NCBI RefSeq assembly: GCF_026013645.1
Contig: NZ_CP110224.1
Span: 3,224,001-3,288,000 of the forward strand
Length of the DNA: 64,000 nucleotides
DNA from: Virgibacillus natechei
GTDB lineage: Bacteria; Bacillota; Bacilli; Bacillales; Amphibacillaceae
Reading direction: 5' to 3'
The notes beneath the pieces were generated by a model that was not told the DNA's origin, made no database searches, and was given only the letters and a program-made list of their open reading frames with translations. Below are positions 39,276 through 48,088 of this stretch, one piece after another (positions within the stretch are counted from its first letter, which is position 1; the number at the start of each line of letters is the position of its first letter). The position numbers and the translations under genes were made by a program.

Positions 39276-40415
39276 TCAAGTTGTAATGGTATTCTCACCG
39301 AAGTTATCTATCGTGTTTTTCTTTTCATAAAAATGTTTCGCGTTTTTTAATATGCTTTCTCTTGTATAAAAAGCACTTTCTTCATTCAATGGAAGCTTTA
39401 CCGTCTTCCCGAGAGTTGCCGACTCGTAAATGGCCATAATAATCTCTAAGGTTTTACGTCCTTGAACCCCATCTATAAGAACCTCTTTGTTTGCTTCAAT
39501 AGCCGTTAATACATCATAAACTTGCCCAGCATGCCCCTCATATTTTACGTCAGGTTGCTTATCGTAAACGTGCTGAATTTTTTCCTCTAGTTCATAATCT
39601 TCTTCTGGAAATCCATTTTCTTTTGACTTAGAAGCTTTTAATTTCCATGGAGTGGACACTCGTGCATTTTCCCCTTGGAAAGTCAATTGTTGTTCTTCTC
39701 CATGATGAACAGCAGAACTCGTAATCTGCGCCAAGCTTCCATTACTATAGCGGCCAATGGCTATGGATAAATCTTCGACCTCTGCGTTATCATGTGCCAC
39801 ATTGCTTGTTACAGCTGTTATTTCAGATGGCATCCCATTCATCCATTGGAAAATATCTATATGGTGAACAGCGTGATTCAACGTACAACCACCACCTTCT
39901 TTCTCCCATGTTCCTCTCCACCATAAGTCATAATAGCTGTGACCCCTCCACCAAAAAGAGTCAACCTGCGTATGAACGATCGGTCCCATAAGTTTAGTGT
40001 CTAAGACATGTTTCAGCTTCATCATCGAATTACGAAAACGGTTTTGAGCTACTACCGACAGTGTTTTTCCATTTCTTTCAGCAGCTTCATTCATTACATC
40101 ACATTCTTTTAAGGATGAAGCCATTGGTTTTTCAACTAGCACGTGTTTCCCAGCATTTAAAAAATCGACAGCTATTTCTGCATGTGTATAAGGTGGTGTA
40201 CATATGGAAACCAAGTCGATATCCGTACGGTTTAACAATTCCTTATAATCTTTTGCTATAGCTGCTGTAAGTTTAAAATCACCTTTTACCTTTTCTGCCT
40301 TCTCAGAATAAACATCACATAAGGCAGTAATTTGGCATTTATCAGAAAACGCTTGATAGGCATTTATGTGTGATGGCGCTATTGCCCCTGTTCCTATAAC
40401 CGCTACATTAATCAT
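39276..40415 (-). CDS. Gfo/Idh/MocA oxidoreductase
   Basis: 379 aa, with NAD(P) motif VAVIGTGAIAPSHINAY and catalytic lysine in LVEKPMASSLKE. The C-terminal sheet domain has TLNHAVHHIDIFQWMNG. The ATG follows AAGGAG. It is the first gene after a 105-bp gap behind the GH10 gene, in which a UxuR-like box is seen, so an internal promoter is possible. The substrate is unknown; a sugar acid related to 4-O-methylglucuronate is a context-based guess. Confidence 0.88.
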   Translation of the reverse strand: MINVAVIGTGAIAPSHINAYQAFSDKCQITALCDVYSEKAEKVKGDFKLTAAIAKDYKELLNRTDIDLVSICTPPYTHAEIAVDFLNAGKHVLVEKPMASSLKECDVMNEAAERNGKTLSVVAQNRFRNSMMKLKHVLDTKLMGPIVHTQVDSFWWRGHSYYDLWWRGTWEKEGGGCTLNHAVHHIDIFQWMNGMPSEITAVTSNVAHDNAEVEDLSIAIGRYSNGSLAQITSSAVHHGEEQQLTFQGENARVSTPWKLKASKSKENGFPEEDYELEEKIQHVYDKQPDVKYEGHAGQVYDVLTAIEANKEVLIDGVQGRKTLEIIMAIYESATLGKTVKLPLNEESAFYTRESILKNAKHFYEKKNTIDNFGENTITT

Positions 40416-40491
40416 GGGTTACACTCCTTTTTTCACCAAAATTCCTTGTTTAATGTGGCTACAAATTAAATAAAACATTTAACGTGATATA

Positions 40492-40505
40492 ATTAGTATG
40501 GTAGA
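40492..40505. promoter_or_regulatory. Candidate UxuR box in front of the Gfo-VOC-uxu genes
   Basis: ATTAGTATGGTAGA matches the ACTAGTATGTTAGT box of 47319 and 50950 at 11 of 14 positions. It lies in the only sizeable gap of the operon. Confidence 0.4.
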
Positions 40506-40520
40506 TAAATGCATAAAGGT

Positions 40521-41582
40521 TTACCATTCCATTGGTTCTACACGATTATTTTCATCTTTTGGTAATTGGGAGGGGTCAACAATTCCCCAGTAAGCATATT
40601 TGGGTTTCAATTGCTCATCAAAAATCAACGGTAAGTTACGTCTTGTAATTGGAAATGTTTTTAGCCATGTATGGTCGTCTGCAATTCCCCATGTAACAAC
40701 TGCACTAATATTTTGCTGTTTTTCTTTAAAAACCTCAAATATTTCCTTATACTTGTAGCCTTGCTTCACTAGGTTTTCATCTGGAATCGTTTCATACTTA
40801 TCCGTACTATTACTGTAAACACTCACATCCAGTTCTGTAACTTGGTTATCTAAACCTAATTCGCTAAACAGATCGATGGTGTCTCTAATGACACTCGCAG
40901 TTGGCCAATCGATATTTATATGCATTTGATGACCAACTCCATCAATTGGTACGTCCTTCACTAACAACTCTTTCACTACATTATAGAAAGCTTCCCGTTT
41001 GTCTGGCTTATTTGTATTAAAATCATTGATATATAATTTAGCGTCTTTACCAGCTACTTCACGTGTAATGCGAAAAGCTTTTTCGATAAATTCAATTCCT
41101 GTAATTTCATACCACTTACTGCGTCTATGGCCATTTGATTCTTCCGGGTCGATCACTTCATTCACAACGTCCCATGAATCAACATCCTCTTTATAACGGC
41201 CAACAACTGCGCGTATATGATTGTCTAATCGATCAAGCAGCAACTTCTTATTTTCAGGTGTAGCTGTCATCTCATTTCCATCTTTATCCTTAAAGAACCA
41301 AGCAGCGGTTTGGTTATGCCATACAAGTGTATGAAAACGAATTTTCATGTGATTATCTTTTGCGAAGGCAATCACTCTATCAGCCTCTTCCCAATTATAT
41401 TGTCCTTCTACTGGTTGAATTTCTTCTGGTTTCATACAATTTTCTGCAACAATACAATTGAAGTGTTTCTTCAATAGATCTGCATGTGACCCACTAATTT
41501 GCGAAGGCGTTATTGCAGCGCCAATTGAGAAAAAACCATCTAATGTATCATGTAAAGCTTGGATATCTTTCCCTTTATTCAT
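40521..41582 (-). CDS. Intracellular endo-xylanase (GH10)
   Basis: Hydrolyses imported short (glucurono)xylo-oligomers in the cytoplasm, like Geobacillus XynA2. About 353 aa and no signal peptide. The acid/base Glu is in [12 protein letters not shown] and the nucleophile Glu in QVTELDVSVYS. The frame is open to a TTG at 41618. The ATGs at 41582 (MNKGKDIQALHD) and 41594 are better candidates, because GGGGGA lies just before them. It lies about 48 bp after the GH39 gene. Confidence 0.93.
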   Translation of the reverse strand: MNKGKDIQALHDTLDGFFSIGAAITPSQISGSHADLLKKHFNCIVAENCMKPEEIQPVEGQYNWEEADRVIAFAKDNHMKIRFHTLVWHNQTAAWFFKDKDGNEMTATPENKKLLLDRLDNHIRAVVGRYKEDVDSWDVVNEVIDPEESNGHRRSKWYEITGIEFIEKAFRITREVAGKDAKLYINDFNTNKPDKREAFYNVVKELLVKDVPIDGVGHQMHINIDWPTASVIRDTIDLFSELGLDNQVTELDVSVYSNSTDKYETIPDENLVKQGYKYKEIFEVFKEKQQNISAVVTWGIADDHTWLKTFPITRRNLPLIFDEQLKPKYAYWGIVDPSQLPKDENNRVEPMEW

Positions 41583-41630
41583 ATTAAGAATCATTCCCCC
41601 AAACGTATTAATGTGCAACTTTAAATCACT

Positions 41631-43139
41631 TTACGAATAAGACGTAATCAAACTGTCATCCAACCCGATATAAGAATCAGTTTCATCCTTAATTGGAGTA
41701 AATTCAATCAATGTAATTTCATTTTTCGTTAATTGGATTTTTATAGCAATCCTTCCGTTTTCACTTTTGGTTCTCGAAGTTCGTATGAATGGCTGGGCAG
41801 CTTGTTTTAATGTTTCAACCTTTTCTTTACTTGGAAATCTCGGACGCCCCATTTGCTTCCACACTTCCCAGGGATTTGCATTACCTTCATCCACTGTTTG
41901 CCTCTTTACAAAGTAGTCATCCCCAGAAACATGTAGTGTATATTCCAGTTCCTTTTCGAACCCCTCTCCCTTTTCTGTTACCAAATTCCATGCAACAAGG
42001 GCAATTGTGCCGTCTTTTCTTCTTGTAACTAGCGTTTTATCATCACGGTAAAGCTGTTCTTCACCTAGCGCGTTAAAAAATGAAAATAAATGGAAGGTTG
42101 GTTTTAAGATATCATTCCATGCAATTAATCCAAAACCTCCATGAAATTGGGCTCTTGGTACATCCCTTTCTTCAAAGACATCACTGAATGTCCAATAGGA
42201 AAAGGAATCAACATAATCTCCGCCTTCACTAAGAATGCGTGCAAGGTAAGCTGCATTAAGCACCGTATCATGTACCGGATTTATTGGGCTATATGATGAA
42301 TTGTATTCTGTGATATGAAGCGGTAAATCCGGGTACGGAGACGCATCAATCATCCCTCTTATTTTCCTGAATTCTTCCAGCATTTTTGTATTATCTGCTA
42401 AGTCCTGATAATAATAATCTGGAGTTACTTTATGAGGCTGTTTGGACGTATATGCGTGTCTGGAAACAAAATCAACCGGTACATCTTCATCCTCGCAAAA
42501 ATGCAGGAAATCATCGATCCATTCATCTGTCCCCCCACAGATAGCTGGGCCTCCTACTTGTATATTGGAATGCACTTCCTTGATCGCATCTACCGTAACT
42601 TTATATAACTTAAAATATTCTTCTTTATTAGCATCCTTCCAAAAATTCACTAGATTAGGCTCGTTCCAAATTTCAAAAGGCCACTTCTCTACCTCTGCTT
42701 CCCCGTATCTTTCAATAAAATGGGAAACAACTTCCTTTATCAGTTCACTCCACTTGCCATAATCATTTGGAGGTGTAATATTGCCTTTCCAAGTAAAAAG
42801 AGTGTCCTTTCCAGAAGCTAATAATTCTGGCATAAAACCGATCTCTACAAATGGGCGAATACCAATCTCCTGATAGCTATCGAAAATTTTATCAATATAG
42901 GTGAAATTATAGAATGGTCTTTTTTCGCCATCTACCTCTATTTCACGATAGATCCCAACATCATCATGCAGAAGACCATGGCCTCTTATATAATCGAACC
43001 CAATCTTTTCTTGTGCTATCTTCAAGTGATCTACATACTCCTTCTGTAAAGCAAGTCCTAACCTGCCACTACCGATGCATAACTTCCAATTTTTATTGAA
43101 TTTTGTATCGGTAGTTTCCTGAACTTCTATTTTTGTCAT
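41631..43139 (-). CDS. xynB: Beta-xylosidase (GH39)
   Basis: A retaining beta-xylosidase, cytoplasmic, 502 aa. The acid/base Glu160 ([13 protein letters not shown]) and nucleophile Glu278 ([13 protein letters not shown]) fall at the positions known for Geobacillus XynB1. A (beta/alpha)8 barrel spans roughly 1-340 and a beta-sandwich follows. It lies 42 bp after the permease gene in the acidic-oligomer import operon. Confidence 0.95.
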   Translation of the reverse strand: MTKIEVQETTDTKFNKNWKLCIGSGRLGLALQKEYVDHLKIAQEKIGFDYIRGHGLLHDDVGIYREIEVDGEKRPFYNFTYIDKIFDSYQEIGIRPFVEIGFMPELLASGKDTLFTWKGNITPPNDYGKWSELIKEVVSHFIERYGEAEVEKWPFEIWNEPNLVNFWKDANKEEYFKLYKVTVDAIKEVHSNIQVGGPAICGGTDEWIDDFLHFCEDEDVPVDFVSRHAYTSKQPHKVTPDYYYQDLADNTKMLEEFRKIRGMIDASPYPDLPLHITEYNSSYSPINPVHDTVLNAAYLARILSEGGDYVDSFSYWTFSDVFEERDVPRAQFHGGFGLIAWNDILKPTFHLFSFFNALGEEQLYRDDKTLVTRRKDGTIALVAWNLVTEKGEGFEKELEYTLHVSGDDYFVKRQTVDEGNANPWEVWKQMGRPRFPSKEKVETLKQAAQPFIRTSRTKSENGRIAIKIQLTKNEITLIEFTPIKDETDSYIGLDDSLITSYS

Positions 43140-43181
43140 CGCTTAAGTCACCCTTTTTCATTTATCCAAATTGGATCTAAT

Positions 43182-44060
43182 TTATTCTTTCTCCGAACCT
43201 AGGACAATCCCTTTAACAAAATATTTCTGTATAAATGGATAGACTACCAACATTGGTAATGCGGTGATAAAGATCTGGGCTGCTTCCACTGTTCGCTGTG
43301 ATAAATTACGTAATGTTTCAGCATCCACCACATTCGTTAAATCTTTTCGAACTACAATGGACTGTAAAAATGTCTGTAACGGATAGTTTGCTTCATCCGT
43401 CATATAAATCAACCCATCAAACCATTGATTCCAGTGAAACACCATCGTAAACAGTGATACCGTGGCAATTGCCGGTACTGATATTGGCAGGTATATTTTC
43501 AAGAATATCTTAATATGCCCTGCCCCATCGATGAATGCAGATTCCTCCAATGACTTAGGTACAGATGTACGGAAGAAGTTTAATAGTAAAATCAGATTAA
43601 ACGTATTAACGGCTGTAGGAAGCACAAGCGCCCATATTGTATCTGTAAGTCCTAAACTCGTCACAAGAATGTACGTAGGAACCAAGCCACCATTAAACAA
43701 CATGGTAAAAACAAAGAACCATATATAAAGTTTTCTTCCTTTAAACTCACTGTCATTTTTCGATAATGAATAGGCAGCACATAACATAACACCCATAGAT
43801 ATTGCCGTTCCTAAAATCACACGTAAAACTGCAATGCCGAAAGCTCTGAGAAAATTGTTATTTCCTATCGTCTTTTCATAGGCTTCAAGTGTAAAATCAA
43901 TTGGCCATAATGTTACAATATTGGCGGACGCTGCTGCGCTCCCACTTAAAGAAACAGCCAAAATATGCAGGAGTGGCAAAATACATAATATTGCAGCTAA
44001 CGTTAGAAAGATATAGTTAAATATAGTGAATATCCTATATGTTTTTGTTTTGTAAATCAT
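43182..44060 (-). CDS. ABC transporter permease (LplC-like, AguG-like)
   Basis: 292 aa with six helices and the EAA loop SLEESAFIDGAGHIKIFL. This LplC/YtcP branch pairs with large LplA-type binding proteins. It is 12 bp downstream of the partner permease. By synteny with Geobacillus AguEFG it should import aldotetraouronic acid-type fragments. Confidence 0.92.
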   Translation of the reverse strand: MIYKTKTYRIFTIFNYIFLTLAAILCILPLLHILAVSLSGSAAASANIVTLWPIDFTLEAYEKTIGNNNFLRAFGIAVLRVILGTAISMGVMLCAAYSLSKNDSEFKGRKLYIWFFVFTMLFNGGLVPTYILVTSLGLTDTIWALVLPTAVNTFNLILLLNFFRTSVPKSLEESAFIDGAGHIKIFLKIYLPISVPAIATVSLFTMVFHWNQWFDGLIYMTDEANYPLQTFLQSIVVRKDLTNVVDAETLRNLSQRTVEAAQIFITALPMLVVYPFIQKYFVKGIVLGSEKE

Positions 44061-44072
44061 CGTATTTCCCTC

Positions 44073-45050
44073 CTAAAATATTCTCCATCCTGCGTATCTA
44101 TAAGCTAATCGATAGCCAATAACAATCAAAACTAAACTAATAGCAGATTTAAATAAACCAACTGCTGCCCCATAGCTAAAATCACCGTTTACTAACCCTA
44201 TACGATACACATAAGTATCTATAATATCACCAGATTCATATACCAATGGATTATAAAGGTTAAAGATTTGATCAAAACCAGCATTTAATATATTTCCTAA
44301 TGATAATGTTCCAACCACGATAATAATCGGTAACATTGCTGGCAAGGTAATATAAAGTGTTTGCTTCCACCTGTTCGCTCCATCAATAACAGCTGCCTCA
44401 TATAAATTAGGGTTAACAGCTGTAATCGCTGCCAAAAATACAATCGTGTTAAATCCTGTTTCCTTCCAAATATCCGTAATAACTACAGTAGAGCGAAACC
44501 AGTCATTACTACCGAGAAAAAATATGGGGTCAATACCGAATACACCCAAAACCATATTAACTAGACCACCCTCAGGCGATAATATATCGATTAATATACC
44601 GCCTAAAATTACCCAAGAAAGAAAGTACGGCAAGTAAATAATCGTTTGAATGGTCCGCTTAAATGCCATTTTATATACTTCATTGAGTAATAAAGCAACT
44701 GTAATCGGAACCACTAACCCGGTAATCAATTTTAATACGGATATAACCAGCGTATTCCATATTACCTGTCTCGCATAATCAAATTCAAACATGGTTCTAA
44801 AGTGTTCCAGCCCGACCCATTCAGACTCAAAAAAACCCAGCCATGGCTTGTAATCTTGAAAAGCCATTATTATTCCACCCATGGGACCATATTGGAAAAT
44901 AAGACTTAATATCACACCAGGTATCAATAACATATGTAAAGGCCATGTATTTTTTAAGTTCCATTTTTGCTTTTTCTTAGGTTGCTTTTTATGCTTGGTT
45001 TTCTTTGTATGCGTGGGGCTGTCTTCTACAACTAAATTCTTAGCCTCCAT
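44073..45050 (-). CDS. ABC transporter permease (LplB-like, AguF-like)
   Basis: 325 aa. A Lys-rich cytoplasmic N-terminus (KKTKHKKQPKKKQKW) precedes six helices. The EAA loop is NLYEAAVIDGANRWKQTL. It is partner of the LplC-like permease. The ATG follows AGGAGG. A hairpin lies between it and the binding-protein gene upstream. Confidence 0.92.
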   Translation of the reverse strand: MEAKNLVVEDSPTHTKKTKHKKQPKKKQKWNLKNTWPLHMLLIPGVILSLIFQYGPMGGIIMAFQDYKPWLGFFESEWVGLEHFRTMFEFDYARQVIWNTLVISVLKLITGLVVPITVALLLNEVYKMAFKRTIQTIIYLPYFLSWVILGGILIDILSPEGGLVNMVLGVFGIDPIFFLGSNDWFRSTVVITDIWKETGFNTIVFLAAITAVNPNLYEAAVIDGANRWKQTLYITLPAMLPIIIVVGTLSLGNILNAGFDQIFNLYNPLVYESGDIIDTYVYRIGLVNGDFSYGAAVGLFKSAISLVLIVIGYRLAYRYAGWRIF

Positions 45051-45085
45051 GAACGTTTCCTCCTATTCTAAAAGATAAGGAAGGA

Positions 45086-45112
45086 GCGAACTCCCCTATT
45101 TGAAAAGTTCGC
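45086..45112 (-). other. Intercistronic hairpin after the binding-protein gene
   Basis: GCGAACT and AGTTCGC arms with a 13-nt loop. It probably favours higher expression of the binding protein over the permeases, as in the other importer operon. Confidence 0.5.
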
Positions 45113-45141
45113 ACCTTGTAGATTATAGAACGACGTAACTA

Positions 45142-46782
45142 TTATTCTTGTACGGATTCATACCACTCATTTACCTCTTCCGTCATTTGATCTCCACCCG
45201 AACTCTTCCATTCTTCGACAAAGTCATCAAAAGCATCTAAAGGTTGATTTCCATAAACAATATTAGCAAATAATTCCAATTCCAATCTCTCCAGATTTTC
45301 CATGCTGGATTCCATTGTTTCCGTAGGTGCGCCAGTAAAGCCATTTTCGATACGAATATCATTCTGGCTATTTACAATAGCTGCCGCTTCAATATATTCC
45401 GGTTTATTGTTTGCAAGATTTGCTTCATATGCACTTTCAGGTTCTCTATCTGTCTCATGGAATTCTTCGAGCAAATCATACATATCATAAGGAATCGTTG
45501 GAACATTTGTTGGCAATAAATACCTGCCTGGATCCACTTTGTCTTCACCAGTTTCCTCTTCAATTGAACCTGCATCGTATACTGGTTCATCATCTACCAT
45601 GATGTAATCGTACCCTTCAAATAATCCATCTTCGAAATATTCCGATTCCCCGAAGGTATATCCATAAATGGCATCTAAATATTCGAAGAACTTATCCATG
45701 TGCTCAAATTCGCTGCTGAAAAGGAAAGACCCTGTTGACAGCGATTCACCTTTTCGTCCAGCTTGGCCATCCATACCACTTGGAAGTGGATAAGGTTTTA
45801 CCTCAGCCTCTGGTACGTTTTGGAACACATCACCGATAGGATAATCAAATGCCCACGGTGGTGCAGCCATAAGTCCAGATTGTCCAGAAACAAAGCTCTC
45901 TTGTGCTTGATCTGCTGGTTCAATAGCAATTTCCTGCGAAATATACCCCTTCTCCAACCATTCCTTAATCTTAGCCAAGCCTTCTTTCATATTGGGCTGG
46001 ATAGAACCATACACAAGTGACCCGTCTTCTGCCTCGCTCCACAGACCAGGGGAATAATCACCAAATGCACCAAATATAAAACTTGTATCACCTATATTTG
46101 TCCTGCCGAAACCGACATCTCCAGCTGAAAGCGTCATGCCTAATGTATCATCTGAACCATTTCCATCAGGATCCTCATTAACAAATATATCCATTACATT
46201 TTCTAATTCTTCAATAGTTTCAGGTGCTTCTAAATCAAATTCATCAAGCCAATCCTGACGAACCCATAACAAGGTATCAGATCCGTTCCCTCCTGAAAAC
46301 CTTGGGATTCCGAAACGTTGACCATCCTCATCAGTAGCTTCATAGAAAGCTTCTGGGAATTGTTCAAATAATTCTTTTAGTCTAGGAGAAGCATGTTCTT
46401 CGATTGCATCATCAATTGGCATCACTCTGCCTGATTCAATCAAGTCTGCAATCATCTGCCCATCCGTCACCTGGAAGACATCCGGTAAAGGCTCATTTGC
46501 AGACATACCTAAACGCATTTGTTGATTGTATTGTTCATCATTCGGCCTGGTCCAAACAGTATCAAAATGAATACCTAATTCTTCCTCAGCCCATTCTGTT
46601 ACAACATTGTCGTTAACATCTTCGCCATCTTTAAACACGGTACCATCATCAAGTGTACGAACTGTGGTAATGTTTGTTAAACCATTTTCTTCAGACTCCG
46701 CGTCTGATTCTTCTGTACAAGCTGCTAAAATAATCATTGCAATCATTGTGATTCCGAGTAAAACAAATGGTTTTTTGAGCAT
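45142..46782 (-). CDS. LplA-like extracellular binding lipoprotein (AguE-like)
   Basis: Receptor of the second CUT1 importer, 546 aa. Signal peptide with lipobox IILAAC, then a very acidic mature protein. Motifs such as LPDVFQVTDGQMIADLIESG and LLWVRQDWLDEFDL are typical of the LplA/YtcQ group. It is first gene of the long operon that continues into GH39, GH10 and the uronate enzymes, so the ligand is probably a 4-O-methylglucuronosyl-xylooligomer. The ATG follows AAAGGAGG. Confidence 0.9.
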   Translation of the reverse strand: MLKKPFVLLGITMIAMIILAACTEESDAESEENGLTNITTVRTLDDGTVFKDGEDVNDNVVTEWAEEELGIHFDTVWTRPNDEQYNQQMRLGMSANEPLPDVFQVTDGQMIADLIESGRVMPIDDAIEEHASPRLKELFEQFPEAFYEATDEDGQRFGIPRFSGGNGSDTLLWVRQDWLDEFDLEAPETIEELENVMDIFVNEDPDGNGSDDTLGMTLSAGDVGFGRTNIGDTSFIFGAFGDYSPGLWSEAEDGSLVYGSIQPNMKEGLAKIKEWLEKGYISQEIAIEPADQAQESFVSGQSGLMAAPPWAFDYPIGDVFQNVPEAEVKPYPLPSGMDGQAGRKGESLSTGSFLFSSEFEHMDKFFEYLDAIYGYTFGESEYFEDGLFEGYDYIMVDDEPVYDAGSIEEETGEDKVDPGRYLLPTNVPTIPYDMYDLLEEFHETDREPESAYEANLANNKPEYIEAAAIVNSQNDIRIENGFTGAPTETMESSMENLERLELELFANIVYGNQPLDAFDDFVEEWKSSGGDQMTEEVNEWYESVQE

Positions 46783-47031
46783 TTCTTTATCCTCCTTTTT
46801 GGTTAAGAAAATTCACTATAGTCCCGTGGTTACCCCTCCTAACTTATACCTTATAATCAGTTGAAATAATTGGTTTTATCTCATCGCTCCTTCCCATTTG
46901 TATAATCGATGAATTATTGGTATCGCTTTCAATAATTCGTTTAACATCACTCGAATACGGAGGAATAACCTATTTAAATATTTGTTCAATACTTGGATGG
47001 TAAAAGATGATATAATCTACCTTCCTATTCT

Positions 47032-47120
47032 ATTAGAAACTTGGTTGTCACCAAGCCTTTAGGTGATAGCCTTAGTTGCACTTATGCAGTAAGAATGTTT
47101 TTATACTTTCTTAACTGCTA
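47032..47120. repeat. 90-bp structured repeat, copy A
   Basis: Shares ATTAGAAACTTGG, CCAAGCCTTTA, TAGTTGCACTTATGCAGTAA and ACTTTCTTAACTGCTAA with 58412-58501. A stem formed here by GTCACC and GGTGAT is formed in the other copy by TTTGCC and GGCAAA. A second stem joins GCAGTAAGAA and TTCTTAACTGC. It lies in the 650-bp non-coding stretch between the importer and DUF624 genes. Confidence 0.65.
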
Positions 47121-47233
47121 AACATAAAATTTCTTAAAGATTCAACTTATACAAATTTTCTCCTGGTTTTGTCAGCGTAATAAAATCTGTTTAGGATAAA
47201 TGCATCCCCCCTCCATTCAAGATTACAGGTTAC

Positions 47234-47247
47234 ACTAGTATGGTATA
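47234..47247. promoter_or_regulatory. Partial UxuR-type box
   Basis: Begins ACTAGTATGGTA, matching the first nine bases of the box at 47319. It lies 85 bp from it, close to eight helical turns. Confidence 0.35.
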
Positions 47248-47318
47248 AGTGGCAACAATCTACCTTTACAACTTTTTCACTGCTTATAAGGAATGTTGTA
47301 TGTTACTATTTTAATTAT

Positions 47319-47332
47319 ACTAGTATGTTAGT
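47319..47332. promoter_or_regulatory. UxuR-type box upstream of the importer/uronate operon
   Basis: ACTAGTATGTTAGT, a quasi-palindrome, is repeated exactly upstream of the GntR regulator gene at 50950. It lies in the divergent region between the binding-protein and DUF624 genes. Confidence 0.6.
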
Positions 47333-47432
47333 AATATTATAACTTAATTATTTTTAATTTCAACAATAAATTGAAAATTGTTGAAACATTTTTTATGGTA
47401 AACTACTTATAAAACTACTACGAGGTGATAAC

Positions 47433-48047
47433 ATGATAGAAAGAGAAGGTTTTTTAGGCGGGTTATACACCATTATGGAATGGATTACTCGCATCGCATA
47501 CGTTAATATATTATGGATCGTATTTACTTTTTTAGGCTTATTTATTTTAGGAGTGGCTCCTGCAACCGTTTCGATGTTTACGATAACGAGGAAATGGGTG
47601 AAAGGAAATACGGATAGCAAAATTTTCGTTACGTTTTGGGATACATATAAAACTGAGTTTGTTCGATCAAATGTATTATTATGGCCGTTAATCATCATTG
47701 GTTATATTTTGTATATTGATTTTCAATATCTAACATACGTTGAAGGGTATTTATTCCTTGTGATGTTATTTATTTTCATCAATGTAACAATCATTTATTT
47801 AATTACTTTGCTATACATATTCCCAGTATATGTTAATTTTCAATACAGTTTGGTACAAAACTATAAATATGCTTTTATGATTGGGATATCAAAACCGTTA
47901 ATTACGATATCGATGGTTGTTTCATTAACGCTTATTGGTTTACTCATGGAACAATTTCTCGGTCTCATACCGTTTTTCTTGGCATCTTCTGTAAGTTTAA
48001 TACTTATGTGGTTTGCTAATCGAGCATTTGTAAGAATGAAACAATAA
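47433..48047 (+). CDS. DUF624 (YesL-like) membrane protein
   Basis: 204 aa with five hydrophobic segments, paralogous to the protein at 13997. Shared features are MEWITRIAYVNILWIVF, a VAPATVSMFTITRKWVKGN block and LYIFPVYVNF. It is divergent from the AguEFG-like operon across a region carrying UxuR-type boxes, and convergent with aguA. The ATG follows GAGGTGA. The biochemical role is unknown; association with carbohydrate importers is the consistent clue. Confidence 0.85.
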   Translation: MIEREGFLGGLYTIMEWITRIAYVNILWIVFTFLGLFILGVAPATVSMFTITRKWVKGNTDSKIFVTFWDTYKTEFVRSNVLLWPLIIIGYILYIDFQYLTYVEGYLFLVMLFIFINVTIIYLITLLYIFPVYVNFQYSLVQNYKYAFMIGISKPLITISMVVSLTLIGLLMEQFLGLIPFFLASSVSLILMWFANRAFVRMKQ

Positions 48048-48085
48048 AGGGAGCCTCCTGCTTTTGCAGTGCCCCTTTATTGTTT
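48039..48085. terminator. Bidirectional terminator between DUF624 gene and aguA
   Basis: 13-nt arms AAACAATAAAGGG and CCCTTTATTGTTT with an inner CTGC/GCAG stem. It provides A/T runs on both strands for the convergent genes. Confidence 0.75.
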
Positions 48086-48088
48086 AGA

